Below, one piece after another: positions 15,850 to 23,880 of a stretch of 64,000 bases of DNA. The notes under the pieces are model-generated. The model saw nothing but the letters and a program-made list of their open reading frames with translations, did no database searches and was not told the origin of the DNA. A program made the translations under genes and the position numbers. Positions within the stretch are counted from its first letter, which is position 1. Each line of letters begins with the position of its first letter. This stretch comes from CAVTJL01 sp963735065 (GTDB lineage: Bacteria; Pseudomonadota; Alphaproteobacteria; Geminicoccales; Geminicoccaceae): NCBI GenBank assembly GCA_963735065.1, contig CAVTJL010000008.1:62001-126000 (forward strand), in the 5' to 3' direction.

Positions 15850-17019
15850 GTGACCGACGTTCGATCGCCGCCCGGCAAGCATTGGGTCGACCGCGCCCCG
15901 TTCGATCCTTACGAGGCCGAGAAGGCGCTGACGCCGGAGCAGGAGCGCTTCTATACGGCGTCGCAATGGCGGCTGATGTGGTGGCGCTTCAAGCGCCACA
16001 GGCTCGCTCTGGTCTCGCTCTGGATCCTCGTGCTCTTCTACGTGGCGATCGTCATCGTCGAGGTCCTGGCGCCCTACCAGAAGGACACCCGCAATCCGCG
16101 GGCAATCTATGCGCCGCCCCAGATGGTCCATCTCTTCGATCAGGGCCGCTTCGTCGGGCCGTTCGTCTACGGCTACAAATTCAAGCTCAACATGGATACG
16201 CTCCGGCGGGAGTACACCTCGGACGAGAGCAAGGTCGAGCCCTTGCGGTTCTTCTGCCACGGCGATCCCTATCATTTCTGGAACGTCTGGGCGGGCGACC
16301 TCCACCTCGTCTGCCCGGCCGAGGGCGGCGAGCTCTTCCTGCTCGGCACCGACCGGCTGGGGCGCGACCTCTTCTCGCGCATTCTCTATGGCGCCCGTAT
16401 CTCGCTCACCGTCGGCCTGATCGGCATCTCGGTGAGCTTCGTCCTGGGCATCGTGCTGGGCGGCATGTCCGGCTACTATGGCGGCTGGCTCGACACGGTG
16501 ATCCAGCGCCTGATCGAGATCATCAGGAGCTTCCCGACGATACCCTTGTGGATGTCCCTCTCGGCCGCGATGCCGGTGAGCTGGGATCCCTTGTGGGTCT
16601 ATTTCGGCATCACCTTCATTTTGGGCCTGATCGACTGGACGGGCCTCGCCAGAGCCGTGCGCTCGAAGATTCTGGCGCTGCGCGAGGAGGAGTTCGCGCA
16701 GGCGGCGCGGCTGATGGGCGCCAAGCCCGCGCGCATCATCGGCCGGCACCTCATCCCCTCCTTCATGAGCCACCTGATCGCCTCGGCCACGCTCTCGATC
16801 CCCAGCATGATCCTGGGCGAGACGGCGCTTTCCTTCCTCGGCCTCGGTGTCCGGCCGCCGATGACCTCGTGGGGCGTCCTCCTCAACGAGGCGCAGAACG
16901 TCAACGTGATAGCGCTCTATCCGTGGCTGATCCTGCCCGTCGTGCCGGTGGTGATCGTCGTGCTCGCCTTCAACTTCCTGGGCGATGGCCTGAGGGACGC
17001 TGCCGACCCCTATACCTGA
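15850..17019 (+). CDS. ABC transporter permease, OppC/DppC-like with long periplasmic insertion
   Basis: A 389-residue partner permease. After the first span (LVSLWILVLFYVAIVIVEVL) there is an extra-cytoplasmic stretch of about 100 residues before LLGTDRLGRDLFSRILYGAR, much longer than in ordinary OppC but similar in layout to YejE-type proteins. The EAA loop reads EEFAQAARLMGAKPARIIGR and the end DGLRDAADPYT is typical. The GTG start has GAGGG four bases upstream, directly after the stop of the first permease. The two form a heterodimeric channel. Its end overlaps the convergent MFS gene by ten bases. Confidence 0.88.
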   Translation: MTDVRSPPGKHWVDRAPFDPYEAEKALTPEQERFYTASQWRLMWWRFKRHRLALVSLWILVLFYVAIVIVEVLAPYQKDTRNPRAIYAPPQMVHLFDQGRFVGPFVYGYKFKLNMDTLRREYTSDESKVEPLRFFCHGDPYHFWNVWAGDLHLVCPAEGGELFLLGTDRLGRDLFSRILYGARISLTVGLIGISVSFVLGIVLGGMSGYYGGWLDTVIQRLIEIIRSFPTIPLWMSLSAAMPVSWDPLWVYFGITFILGLIDWTGLARAVRSKILALREEEFAQAARLMGAKPARIIGRHLIPSFMSHLIASATLSIPSMILGETALSFLGLGVRPPMTSWGVLLNEAQNVNVIALYPWLILPVVPVVIVVLAFNFLGDGLRDAADPYT

Positions 17020-18257
17020 CCGGCGGCCTGGGCCGCGGCAGCGCGTGCCCGGCGCTTGAGCCGCGCCGAGAAGACGAGGGCGAGGGCCAGGACCGCCGGG
17101 CCCGAGATCAGGAAGAGGACGGTGAAGCTGATGTGGTCCACCACCTTGCCGCCGATCCAGACCCCGACCGCCTGACCGATGAAGAGCGCCATGGCGAAGC
17201 CCGAGACCGCGAGGCCCCGTGCCTCGGGCGCCATCTGCGTCGCGTGCGTCTGCAGCGTGTTGTGCAGCATGTAGAAGCCGAGGCCGAGCATGCCGATCAG
17301 CAGAGGCGCCAGGTAGGGCGTGGGCGCCAGCGGTAGCGCCACGAGGCCGATGCCGATGAGCCACCCGCCGCCGCGGGCCAGGCCGTGGTCGCCCATCAGC
17401 CGGACGAGGCGCCGGGCGACGAGCGCATAGAGCAGCCCGCCCGCGCCGAAGCCGCCGAGCGACAGGCCGACGATCGTGTAGTCGAGGTGATAGTCGAAGC
17501 GCAGGAAGGCGCCCACATAGGCGAGCGCGCCGTAGAAGAGGCAGCCCTCGATGAACACGACGACGATGACGGTCCTGGCCCAGGGCCGCTGCAGCAGCCC
17601 GATATAGCCCGCCAGAAGCGACGCCGGGCGGAGGCTCGGGCGGAGCACCGGGGCAGGCAGCCTCGGTCCTCGCAGCTCGTGCCAGAGGAGGAGGCCGACG
17701 ACCACGTACATGGCGCTGAGGAACAGGAAGACCATGCGCCAGCCCACGAGGTCGCCGACGATGCCGCCGAAGACCTGACCGGCCATGACGCCCAGGATCT
17801 GCCCGAAAAGAAAGCGGGCCAGGACCCACTGCCGGTCCTCGAAGGCCACATGGTCGCCGATGAAGGCCATCGAGAGGGGGATGAGGGCGGCCGCCGTGGC
17901 GCCGCCGAGCAGCCGCCACAAGGAGAGGGCCGCGAGCGACCCGCTGCTGGCGCAGGCGCCGACGGTGGCTGCCGACAGGATGGTCATGATCGTGACCAGC
18001 CGGTACTTCCCGAACCGGTCGCCCAGCGGCCCGTAGACCAGCTGGCAGAGGCCATAGGCGAAGGTGAAGGCCGTCACCATGAGGCCCGCGTCGCCCGCGC
18101 TCCGCGCGAACTCGCTGGCTACCTGGGGCACCAGCGGGTCGCCGATCCTGGCCGTCGCCGCGGAGCAGAAGGCGGCAGCGCCCAGAACGGCGATCGATCG
18201 TCGGGACAGGGTCTGTGGGCGGCCGGCGGCCGCCGCATTCTCGCTCCGCAGCATCAT
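17010..18257 (-). CDS. MFS transporter
   Basis: A 415-residue major facilitator protein with 12 predicted spans. The loop between helices 2 and 3 carries YGPLGDRFGKYRLV, the family motif A, and the two halves are separated by a cytoplasmic segment after RPSLRPASLL. Composition and length match drug or metabolite efflux carriers (DHA1-like). No regulator lies next to it, so the substrate cannot be guessed. It is convergent with the permease pair and is followed upstream by a 166-base gap that separates it from the DjlA-like gene on the same strand. Confidence 0.85.
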   Translation of the reverse strand: MMLRSENAAAAGRPQTLSRRSIAVLGAAAFCSAATARIGDPLVPQVASEFARSAGDAGLMVTAFTFAYGLCQLVYGPLGDRFGKYRLVTIMTILSAATVGACASSGSLAALSLWRLLGGATAAALIPLSMAFIGDHVAFEDRQWVLARFLFGQILGVMAGQVFGGIVGDLVGWRMVFLFLSAMYVVVGLLLWHELRGPRLPAPVLRPSLRPASLLAGYIGLLQRPWARTVIVVVFIEGCLFYGALAYVGAFLRFDYHLDYTIVGLSLGGFGAGGLLYALVARRLVRLMGDHGLARGGGWLIGIGLVALPLAPTPYLAPLLIGMLGLGFYMLHNTLQTHATQMAPEARGLAVSGFAMALFIGQAVGVWIGGKVVDHISFTVLFLISGPAVLALALVFSARLKRRARAAAAQAAGQV

Positions 18258-18383
18258 CTCGATCCGGCGCCGGTCGGGCGCATGCCGATATCAGCGATCG
18301 GCAGGCCGACCACCACCGCCGGCACCATAGGAGCCCCAATGGTCCCCCGCCACTGCCGGTCGACGCGGCACGATCCCTTGGAT

Positions 18384-18405
18384 CCCTGCCCGTCGGCGGG
18401 CAGGG
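18384..18405 (-). terminator. hairpin downstream of the DjlA-like gene
   Basis: CCCTGCCC and GGGCAGGG form an 8-bp GC-only stem with a 6-base loop, 18 bases after the DjlA-like stop. There is no T tract on either side, so it is at best a Rho-assisted or weak terminator; it could also protect the mRNA 3' end. Confidence 0.4.
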
Positions 18406-18423
18406 CCCGGCCGCGGCCTTGGC

Positions 18424-19215
18424 TCAGCGCCCGGCCCGCTCCTTCTCGATGGTGTCGTGGGCGGCGTTGATCGCCGCGAGCTTGGCGTTGGCCTCCCGCA
18501 CGAACTCCTCCGGCACCCCTTTGGCGATCAGCCGGTCGGGGTGAAGCTCTCGCACGAGGCGTCGGTAGGTTGTGCGGATCTCCTCGTCGGCCGCATCGCG
18601 GCGCAGCCCGAGCACGGCATAGGGGTCGGCGGGAGCCGCCGAGGGCGCCGGCCCCCGCCGCGCCTCGAAGCGCGCCCGCACGGCATCGAAGGTGAGCCCG
18701 TCGAGCGCGAAGATGTGGGCCACGGTCTGGAGGAAGCGCAGCTCGGCCGCGTTGATCCGGCCATCGGCGGCCGCCACCGCGAAGAGCGCCTCCAGCAGCT
18801 CTTCCAGGATCACCGGGTCGTGGGCGAAAAGCCCGGCCAGCTGGCGGGCGAAGGGCTCGAAGCCGGCGGCATCGCGCTTGGCCTCGTCGAAGAGCCGCGC
18901 CACCGAGCCCACATCGGCGTCGGACACGGCGAAGGTGCGCTTGAAGACGCGCACCTCGTCGCGGGTGACGACGCCGTCGGCCTTGGCGAGCTTGGCCGCC
19001 AGCACGATGACGCCGGTGGCAAAGGCGATCCGCCGCGTCTCGAGCGGATCCGCGAAGATGGGATCCGGCCCCGGCGGCAGCCGTTCGGGCTCGTCCCGGC
19101 GCTCGCCCTGCCAGTGGTCGTACACGTGACCGGCGACGCCGCCGAGCAGCGCGCCGATCGGACCGCCGAGCGCCAGGCCCGTGGCCGCGCCGAGAAGCTT
19201 GCCCCAGATGCTCAT
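18424..19215 (-). CDS. djlA: DjlA-like co-chaperone (TerB plus J domain)
   Basis: A 263-residue protein with a short Gly-rich hydrophobic start (LGAATGLALGGPIGALLGG) that may insert in the inner membrane, a central TerB-type helical domain (residues about 60-180, KLAKADGVVTRDEV and AADGRINAAE), and a C-terminal J domain (about 197-263) with DPYAVLGLRRDAADEEI and the essential HPD in ELHPDRLIAKG. This order is the DjlA plan, which stimulates DnaK ATPase at the membrane. No dnaK or other chaperone gene is nearby. The assignment by architecture is strong. Confidence 0.88.
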   Translation of the reverse strand: MSIWGKLLGAATGLALGGPIGALLGGVAGHVYDHWQGERRDEPERLPPGPDPIFADPLETRRIAFATGVIVLAAKLAKADGVVTRDEVRVFKRTFAVSDADVGSVARLFDEAKRDAAGFEPFARQLAGLFAHDPVILEELLEALFAVAAADGRINAAELRFLQTVAHIFALDGLTFDAVRARFEARRGPAPSAAPADPYAVLGLRRDAADEEIRTTYRRLVRELHPDRLIAKGVPEEFVREANAKLAAINAAHDTIEKERAGR

Positions 19216-19462
19216 GATCTTCGCGCCAGAATGATGGCCCTCAGGCTAGAGAGTGCCGGCGCCATCGTCCAGCGGCGGACGTGCGCCCCGGCCGAGCGCG
19301 GCCCGGCGATCGACGAGCGGTGGCACGGAGCAGGCTCGCGGGCGCGGCTCGCCGGCGCGCGTCTGCCTGCTTGAGGGGGCCAGGCTGCGGCAGGGCGCGA
19401 CCTGGACCCTGGCCGCCGTCTGCGGCACGATGCGGCGGAGCGTGGTGAGGGAAAGGGAGATC

Positions 19463-20527
19463 ATGGCGCCCACGACCCCAAAGCTGCCGCCGCTCGGGCC
19501 GGGCGAGCCGATGGTCAAGCTTGCGCTTCCGGGCCCGGATGGTGCGCCCGTCGATCTGCAGCATCAGGACCTGGCCGGACGGACGCGGGTGCTGTGGATC
19601 ACGAGAGGCGAGCCCAGCGCCGAGCGGATGGCAAAGCTGGCCGGGCTGACCGAGGCGTTCGATGCCGTGGAGGCACGTCTCTTTCACGTTGTCGGCGGCA
19701 AGGCCGATGGCGAGGAGGCGGTCGGCATCGCACGGCTGCTCGATCCGGAGGAGCGGTTGGCGCCCGCGCTCAACCTCGCTCGCGACGGCATGCTGGTGCT
19801 CGATCCGAGCTGGCGGATCGCTCTCCTGGCGCAGGGCGACGCCTTCGCCGAGGCGCTGGCCGCGGCGCAAAAGATCCATGCGCTCACCGAGCCGGTCGTC
19901 CGGCGTAGCGGCGCGCCCGCGCTCATCGTGCCGGAGGTCTTCGAGGCGGCGCTCTGCGAGCGTGTCATCGCCTACTGGCAGGCCGGCGAGAAGGTCGTGG
20001 ACAGCGTCTCCACCACCCACCAAAGCCAGGATCTGCAGACCCGCAAGGTGAAGCGCCGTTCCGACGTGACGGTCCAGGACAAGCAGCTCTTCGAGATCCT
20101 CAAGACGCGGATCGCGCGTCGCCTCATTCCCGAGATCCGCAAGGCCTTCGCGTTCGACGTCACGCGCTTCGAGGCGCTCAGGATCGGCTGCTACGACGCG
20201 GCGGCGGGCGGCTATTTCCGGCGTCACCGCGACAACGCCACGCCCTATACCGCCCATCGCAGCTTTGCGATGTCGCTCAACCTCAACACGGGTGCCTACG
20301 AGGGCGGTCAGCTGCTGTTTCCCGAGTTCGGCCGCGAGCGCTACGAGCCGCCGGCAGGCGGCGCTGTCGTCTTTTCCTGCTCGATGCTGCACGAGGCGCT
20401 GCCCGTCACCGCCGGCCGCCGCTTCGCCATCTTCACCTTCCTCTATGACGAGAAGGGTGCGGAGCACGAGCAGCGGATGATCGAGAGGGAAAAAAGGGCC
20501 GGCCGCAGCGGCATCGAGATGCGCTGA
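19463..20527 (+). CDS. 2OG-Fe(II) oxygenase with N-terminal peroxiredoxin-like domain
   Basis: A 354-residue fusion. Residues 1 to about 140 look like an AhpC/TSA-type thioredoxin fold (MVKLALPGPDGAPVDL, TRVLWITRGEPS) but without the peroxidatic Cys, which is replaced within ITRGEPS. The C-terminal part is a prolyl-4-hydroxylase-like dioxygenase: HRDN near residue 255 gives the His-x-Asp pair, LHEALPV near 309 the distal His and GRRFAIFTF the Arg that binds 2-oxoglutarate. All iron and co-substrate ligands are present, so the oxygenase should be active. AGGGAGA precedes the ATG. The hydroxylated target is unknown. Confidence 0.82.
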   Translation: MAPTTPKLPPLGPGEPMVKLALPGPDGAPVDLQHQDLAGRTRVLWITRGEPSAERMAKLAGLTEAFDAVEARLFHVVGGKADGEEAVGIARLLDPEERLAPALNLARDGMLVLDPSWRIALLAQGDAFAEALAAAQKIHALTEPVVRRSGAPALIVPEVFEAALCERVIAYWQAGEKVVDSVSTTHQSQDLQTRKVKRRSDVTVQDKQLFEILKTRIARRLIPEIRKAFAFDVTRFEALRIGCYDAAAGGYFRRHRDNATPYTAHRSFAMSLNLNTGAYEGGQLLFPEFGRERYEPPAGGAVVFSCSMLHEALPVTAGRRFAIFTFLYDEKGAEHEQRMIEREKRAGRSGIEMR

Positions 20528-21414
20528 TCGCCCTTCGGCAACAGTTGCGGCCCGAGGGCCTTTGCCCCTCATGGCGTCGCGGGTGCGCGCTTCTTCGGCC
20601 ATGCCCTGACGCGACGGTGAGGGACTCGAGGGCGTCGCGTGCGAGAGCCGACGTGGCGAGCATTCGGCGGATATCTGTCTGCCCCCTCGAAGGCGGGACC
20701 GAGCGCGTCGTCGCTGAAGGCTCGGGCGCCGTAGGCCGGGGGCCAGTTTCGTGCCCTGGCACCGCAAGTCGTAGTTCCCCGTACGGCATCCATGAGCTCG
20801 CCGTTCGCCCCGGAGGAGGAGCCCATCGGGATCGGCTGCAGCGCCGATCGGCATGAAAACGCTCCCGAAGAGGTTGCGGACCTGATCGCGACTAGGCGGG
20901 AAGCAGCGGTCGAGGCCGTCGCTGCGACGTCCGCCCGAACCCGGCGCTGAGGCCCGCATGCTGAAGAGGGAGATCGCCGAGCGCGGGTCAAAGCGTTCGG
21001 GGAGCTGCGGTCCGGCCGTCTGGGGGACGTCGAGCGGCTGGTCACGGGTGCGGCGTCGACATGAGCACCGCCTGTGAAAGCACGCGCCCGGGCAGGCGTT
21101 CGACGAGGTTGACGCGCCATGGATCATCGCTCGGGCGGGCCCGGCGCTCGTCTATCCGACGCAACCGGCGCAGCCGCCGGCGCCGGAACGGAAGAGCGGC
21201 CTGGCATCGTCGACAGCCGTCTCCGGCCGATAGGCGCTTGAGCATGAGGCGCGTCCAGATCGGGCACGCCTCTTCCTTTCGCCAAGGACAACGAGCTGAC
21301 CGCGAGGCTGCCCCGCGGGCGGCGGGTGCCGTGCTGGAGCATCGGGCCGTTGCGTGATCCATGTCTGCCCAACTGCCGTCGAGCCTGTTAGGCCGATGCT
21401 TTGGGAGAAAACGC
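20528..21414. other. 887-base region without a supported gene
   Basis: No reading frame on either strand has a start with a ribosome site plus a recognisable domain. Short stretches look protein-like, for example a plus-strand run from about 20845 to 20940 reading EEVADLIATRREAAVEAV and another ending near 21063 reading RVKAFGELRSGRLGDVERL. They lie in different frames separated by stops, which would fit a decayed gene. The last 50 bases contain the leader of the following secreted protein, with GGGAGA before its ATG. Confidence 0.4.
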
Positions 21415-22077
21415 ATGAAAATAACGACAGCAGCCGCTCTGGCCATCGTTCTGAGCGCGGGCCCGGCGCTCGCCGGCGGGCACGGGCACGGCCACGGGGG
21501 CCACGGCGGGAAGGGGCACTCGTCGAGCGCCTCGAGCGCGGCCAGCAAAGGCAGCGGCCAGCAGGCCAAGGCCGACAAGGCCACGGCCAAAGCCGACAAG
21601 GCCGCTGCCAAAGCCGAGCGGAAAGCGGAGAAGGCCGCGGCCAAGGAAGCCAAGCAGGCAGATCGGGAGGCGAGACAGGCCGACAAGGCTGCGAAGAAGG
21701 CTGCCAAGAAAGCGGCGAAGCAGGGCGTGGCCGTCGAGACGGGCCCGTGGCGCATCACGCAGTTCGTGGACCTGCCTGATGGAGCGGGCTACCGCTACGG
21801 CGACTTCGATATGAGCTCGAAAGGAAAGTTCACCGGCTCGACGGATGGTCTCCAGTCGGGCGAGACGGTCACCTTCAGCGGCAAGGTCAACCTCAAAAGC
21901 CTGTCCGTGAAGGGCAAGACCGAGGACGGCTACAAGCTCAGCGGTCACTACACGCCCTACCCGATAGACGTGTCGGCAGCGGGCAAGCAGCTCATGTCGG
22001 GCGACCTGCTCGGGAAAGGGAAGGTCTCGGTCGGGACGTTCAACGCGGAGGGGGCGATCGAGCAGGAATTGCCGTAG
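21415..22077 (+). CDS. secreted His/Gly- and Lys/Ala-rich protein with C-terminal beta domain
   Basis: I do not recognise the family. Of 220 residues, 1-19 form a signal peptide ending ALA. A short GGHGHGHGGHGGKGHS run follows that could bind metal ions. Residues about 45-105 are an imperfect Lys/Ala heptad-like tract (KADKAAAKAERKAEKAAAKE) expected to be one long charged helix, and residues about 110-220 are Gly/Ser/Thr-rich alternating strands (GETVTFSGKVNLKSLSVKGK). Such a tract might bind polyanions such as LPS or nucleic acid in the envelope; that is speculation. The ATG with GGGAGA upstream was preferred over one 18 codons earlier. Confidence 0.65.
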   Translation: MKITTAAALAIVLSAGPALAGGHGHGHGGHGGKGHSSSASSAASKGSGQQAKADKATAKADKAAAKAERKAEKAAAKEAKQADREARQADKAAKKAAKKAAKQGVAVETGPWRITQFVDLPDGAGYRYGDFDMSSKGKFTGSTDGLQSGETVTFSGKVNLKSLSVKGKTEDGYKLSGHYTPYPIDVSAAGKQLMSGDLLGKGKVSVGTFNAEGAIEQELP

Positions 22078-22399
22078 GGCATGAGAGAGGGGGCCGAAGG
22101 CTTCGGGGTTGGTCCGATCGGGAAGGGGCTGTTCCGCCTCCGCACCATGGGTATCGAACCGGCAGCGTTTCGCCCATGCCCGGAACAGGCCCTCCTCACG
22201 CGCCGGATCTCCGGCAGCAGATGCTCGAGCGCGTCCGGACCGAACGCGATCCGGCCGACCCGGCCCGCGGGCTCGAGCCCTCCGCCCAGGCGGTCCGCCA
22301 TCGGCTCGCCCATCTTGCCGCGATCCCGTAAACAAAGGGTGAAGATCGGAGGAAAGGCTCAGGCGCAGGGGGCCCGGCACGCGGTCCCGGGCCGGAGCG
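22078..22399. other. 322-base gap between convergent genes
   Basis: It lies between the secreted Lys/Ala-rich protein and the ChaC-like gene, whose 3' ends face each other. I find no motif-bearing frame, no strong hairpin with a T tract and no promoter-like pair. Confidence 0.4.
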
Positions 22400-22963
22400 C
22401 TAGGGCGCAGCCGTCTCGGCGTCGAGGCTGGCGACCAGCGCCTCGAGCGTGGGCTCGACGATGCCCATGTCCCGGAGGTGGGCGACGGTGCTGCTCACAT
22501 AGTCGGCGTTGGTGCCGGCAATGCCGACCCCGTGGCGCACGCGCTCCAGAATCGCGGCCTCGTCGAGATTGCCCGCATAGTCCGGATGGTCCGGGCAGGC
22601 GAGATAGCACCATCCCTCGACCGTGCGACCCTCGCCCAGCAGGCGAAGCGGCAGGCTGCGGCGGTCGTAGACATAGATGCCGCTGACATTTTCCCGTGCG
22701 TCGAGATAGGCCAGCACCTCGGGTGCCCGGGCCTTGGCGACGCCGATGGCCCGGCCGACGCAGCGCCCGCCGGGCGCCAGCCCCAGGACCAGGCCCGGCC
22801 GCTCGGGCGTGCCCCGATAGTGGCGGGACGTGATGCAGAGCCCGCGATGAAAGCCCGAAAGCTCGGCCGGCACGAAGGCCTCGTGCGCGAAGCCCGGGTT
22901 CCACATGAGCGAGCCGTAGCCGAAGAACCAGACGAGGCCGTCGCCGCTCACGAGCCCGCTCAC
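22400..22963 (-). CDS. ChaC-like gamma-glutamylcyclotransferase
   Basis: A 187-residue gamma-glutamylcyclotransferase-fold protein. The substrate loop WFFGYGSLMWNPGF near the start is diagnostic; a catalytic Glu is expected in LDARENVSGIY, and RHYRGTPERPGLVLGL and YLACPDHPDYAG are typical of ChaC. Members cleave gamma-glutamyl peptides such as glutathione to give 5-oxoproline. The GTG start forms a four-base GTGA overlap with the tyrA stop, so it is coupled to the aromatic operon. A second in-frame GTG four codons later is possible. A functional link to tyrosine synthesis is not evident. Confidence 0.85.
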   Translation of the reverse strand: MSGLVSGDGLVWFFGYGSLMWNPGFAHEAFVPAELSGFHRGLCITSRHYRGTPERPGLVLGLAPGGRCVGRAIGVAKARAPEVLAYLDARENVSGIYVYDRRSLPLRLLGEGRTVEGWCYLACPDHPDYAGNLDEAAILERVRHGVGIAGTNADYVSSTVAHLRDMGIVEPTLEALVASLDAETAAP

Positions 22964-23880
22964 CCCGCCTTGTCGCTCTCGCCCTCGGCGGGCTTGCGCT
23001 CGTAGGCCTGGCCGGCCTCGACGACGCCCCGGCGGATCGCGCGGGTGCGGCTGAAGAGATCGAAGAGCATCTGGCCGTCGCCCCAGCGGATGGCGCGCTG
23101 CAGCGCCACCAGATCCTCGGTGAAGCGCCCCAGCATCTCGAGCACGGCCTCGCGGTTGTTGAGGAAGACGTCGCGCCACATGGTGGGATCGGAGGCGGCG
23201 ATGCGCGTGAAGTCGGTGAAGCCGCCGGCCGCGTATTTGAAGACCTCGGTGCGCGCCTGATCCTCGAGGTCGGCCACCGTGCCGACGATCGTGTAGGCGA
23301 TGAGGTGCGGCAGGTGCGAGGTGATCGCCAGCACCCGGTCGTGATGCTCGGGCGTCATCAGGTCGACCTCGGAGCCAGCGATCTCCCACATCTCCTTGAT
23401 GCGCTGGACGGCGGCCGGATCGGTGTCCTCGATGGGCGTGAGGATGCAGCGCCGCCGCACGAAGAGCGTGTCGAAGGCGGCGTCGGGCCCGGAATGCTCG
23501 GTGCCTGCCACCGGATGGCCCGGCACGAAGAGGCGCGGCGCCGGCAGATGCGGCACGACGTCGTGGACAATCTGTGCCTTGACCGAGCCTACGTCCGTGA
23601 CGATGGCCGAGCCGTCGAGGCCGCTCGACATGGCGGCCGCGGCCTCGCCCATCGCCCCCGGCGGCACGCCCAGGACGACGAGATCGGCACCCGCCACAGC
23701 CTGTGCCGGGTCGGCCTCCGTCCGGTCGCACAAGCCCAGCTCCAGCGCGCGGCGCATCGTCTCCGGCCGGCGTGCCGTCGCTACGATCTCGCCTGCCAGC
23801 CCCTCGCGCCGCAGCACCTTGGCGAGCGAGCCGTTGATGAGGCCGACGCCGATGAAGGCTACACGCCCGAACGGCCTCAT
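22960..23880 (-). CDS. tyrA: prephenate/arogenate dehydrogenase family protein
   Basis: Oxidative decarboxylation in tyrosine synthesis. The NAD-binding loop is VAFIGVGLINGSLAKVL; GHPVAGTEHSGPDAA carries the catalytic His and the substrate motif, and SHLPHLIAYTIV begins the C-terminal helical domain. At 306 residues it is the monofunctional cyclohexadienyl type, with no fused chorismate mutase or ACT domain. It follows hisC with an ATGA overlap; hisC-type aminotransferases in this position often transaminate aromatic keto acids as well. Prephenate versus arogenate preference cannot be read. Confidence 0.93.
   Translation of the reverse strand: MRPFGRVAFIGVGLINGSLAKVLRREGLAGEIVATARRPETMRRALELGLCDRTEADPAQAVAGADLVVLGVPPGAMGEAAAAMSSGLDGSAIVTDVGSVKAQIVHDVVPHLPAPRLFVPGHPVAGTEHSGPDAAFDTLFVRRRCILTPIEDTDPAAVQRIKEMWEIAGSEVDLMTPEHHDRVLAITSHLPHLIAYTIVGTVADLEDQARTEVFKYAAGGFTDFTRIAASDPTMWRDVFLNNREAVLEMLGRFTEDLVALQRAIRWGDGQMLFDLFSRTRAIRRGVVEAGQAYERKPAEGESDKAG

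Noticed and set aside
15634..18339. A 901-codon minus-strand frame across the permease and MFS genes
   Set aside because: It is a shadow: it covers the antisense of two clear permeases and an alternative frame of the MFS gene, and has no motif.
19241..21127. A 628-codon minus-strand frame opposite the 2OG oxygenase and the empty region
   Set aside because: No domain, no ribosome site, composition unlike the neighbours; most of it is antisense to the oxygenase.
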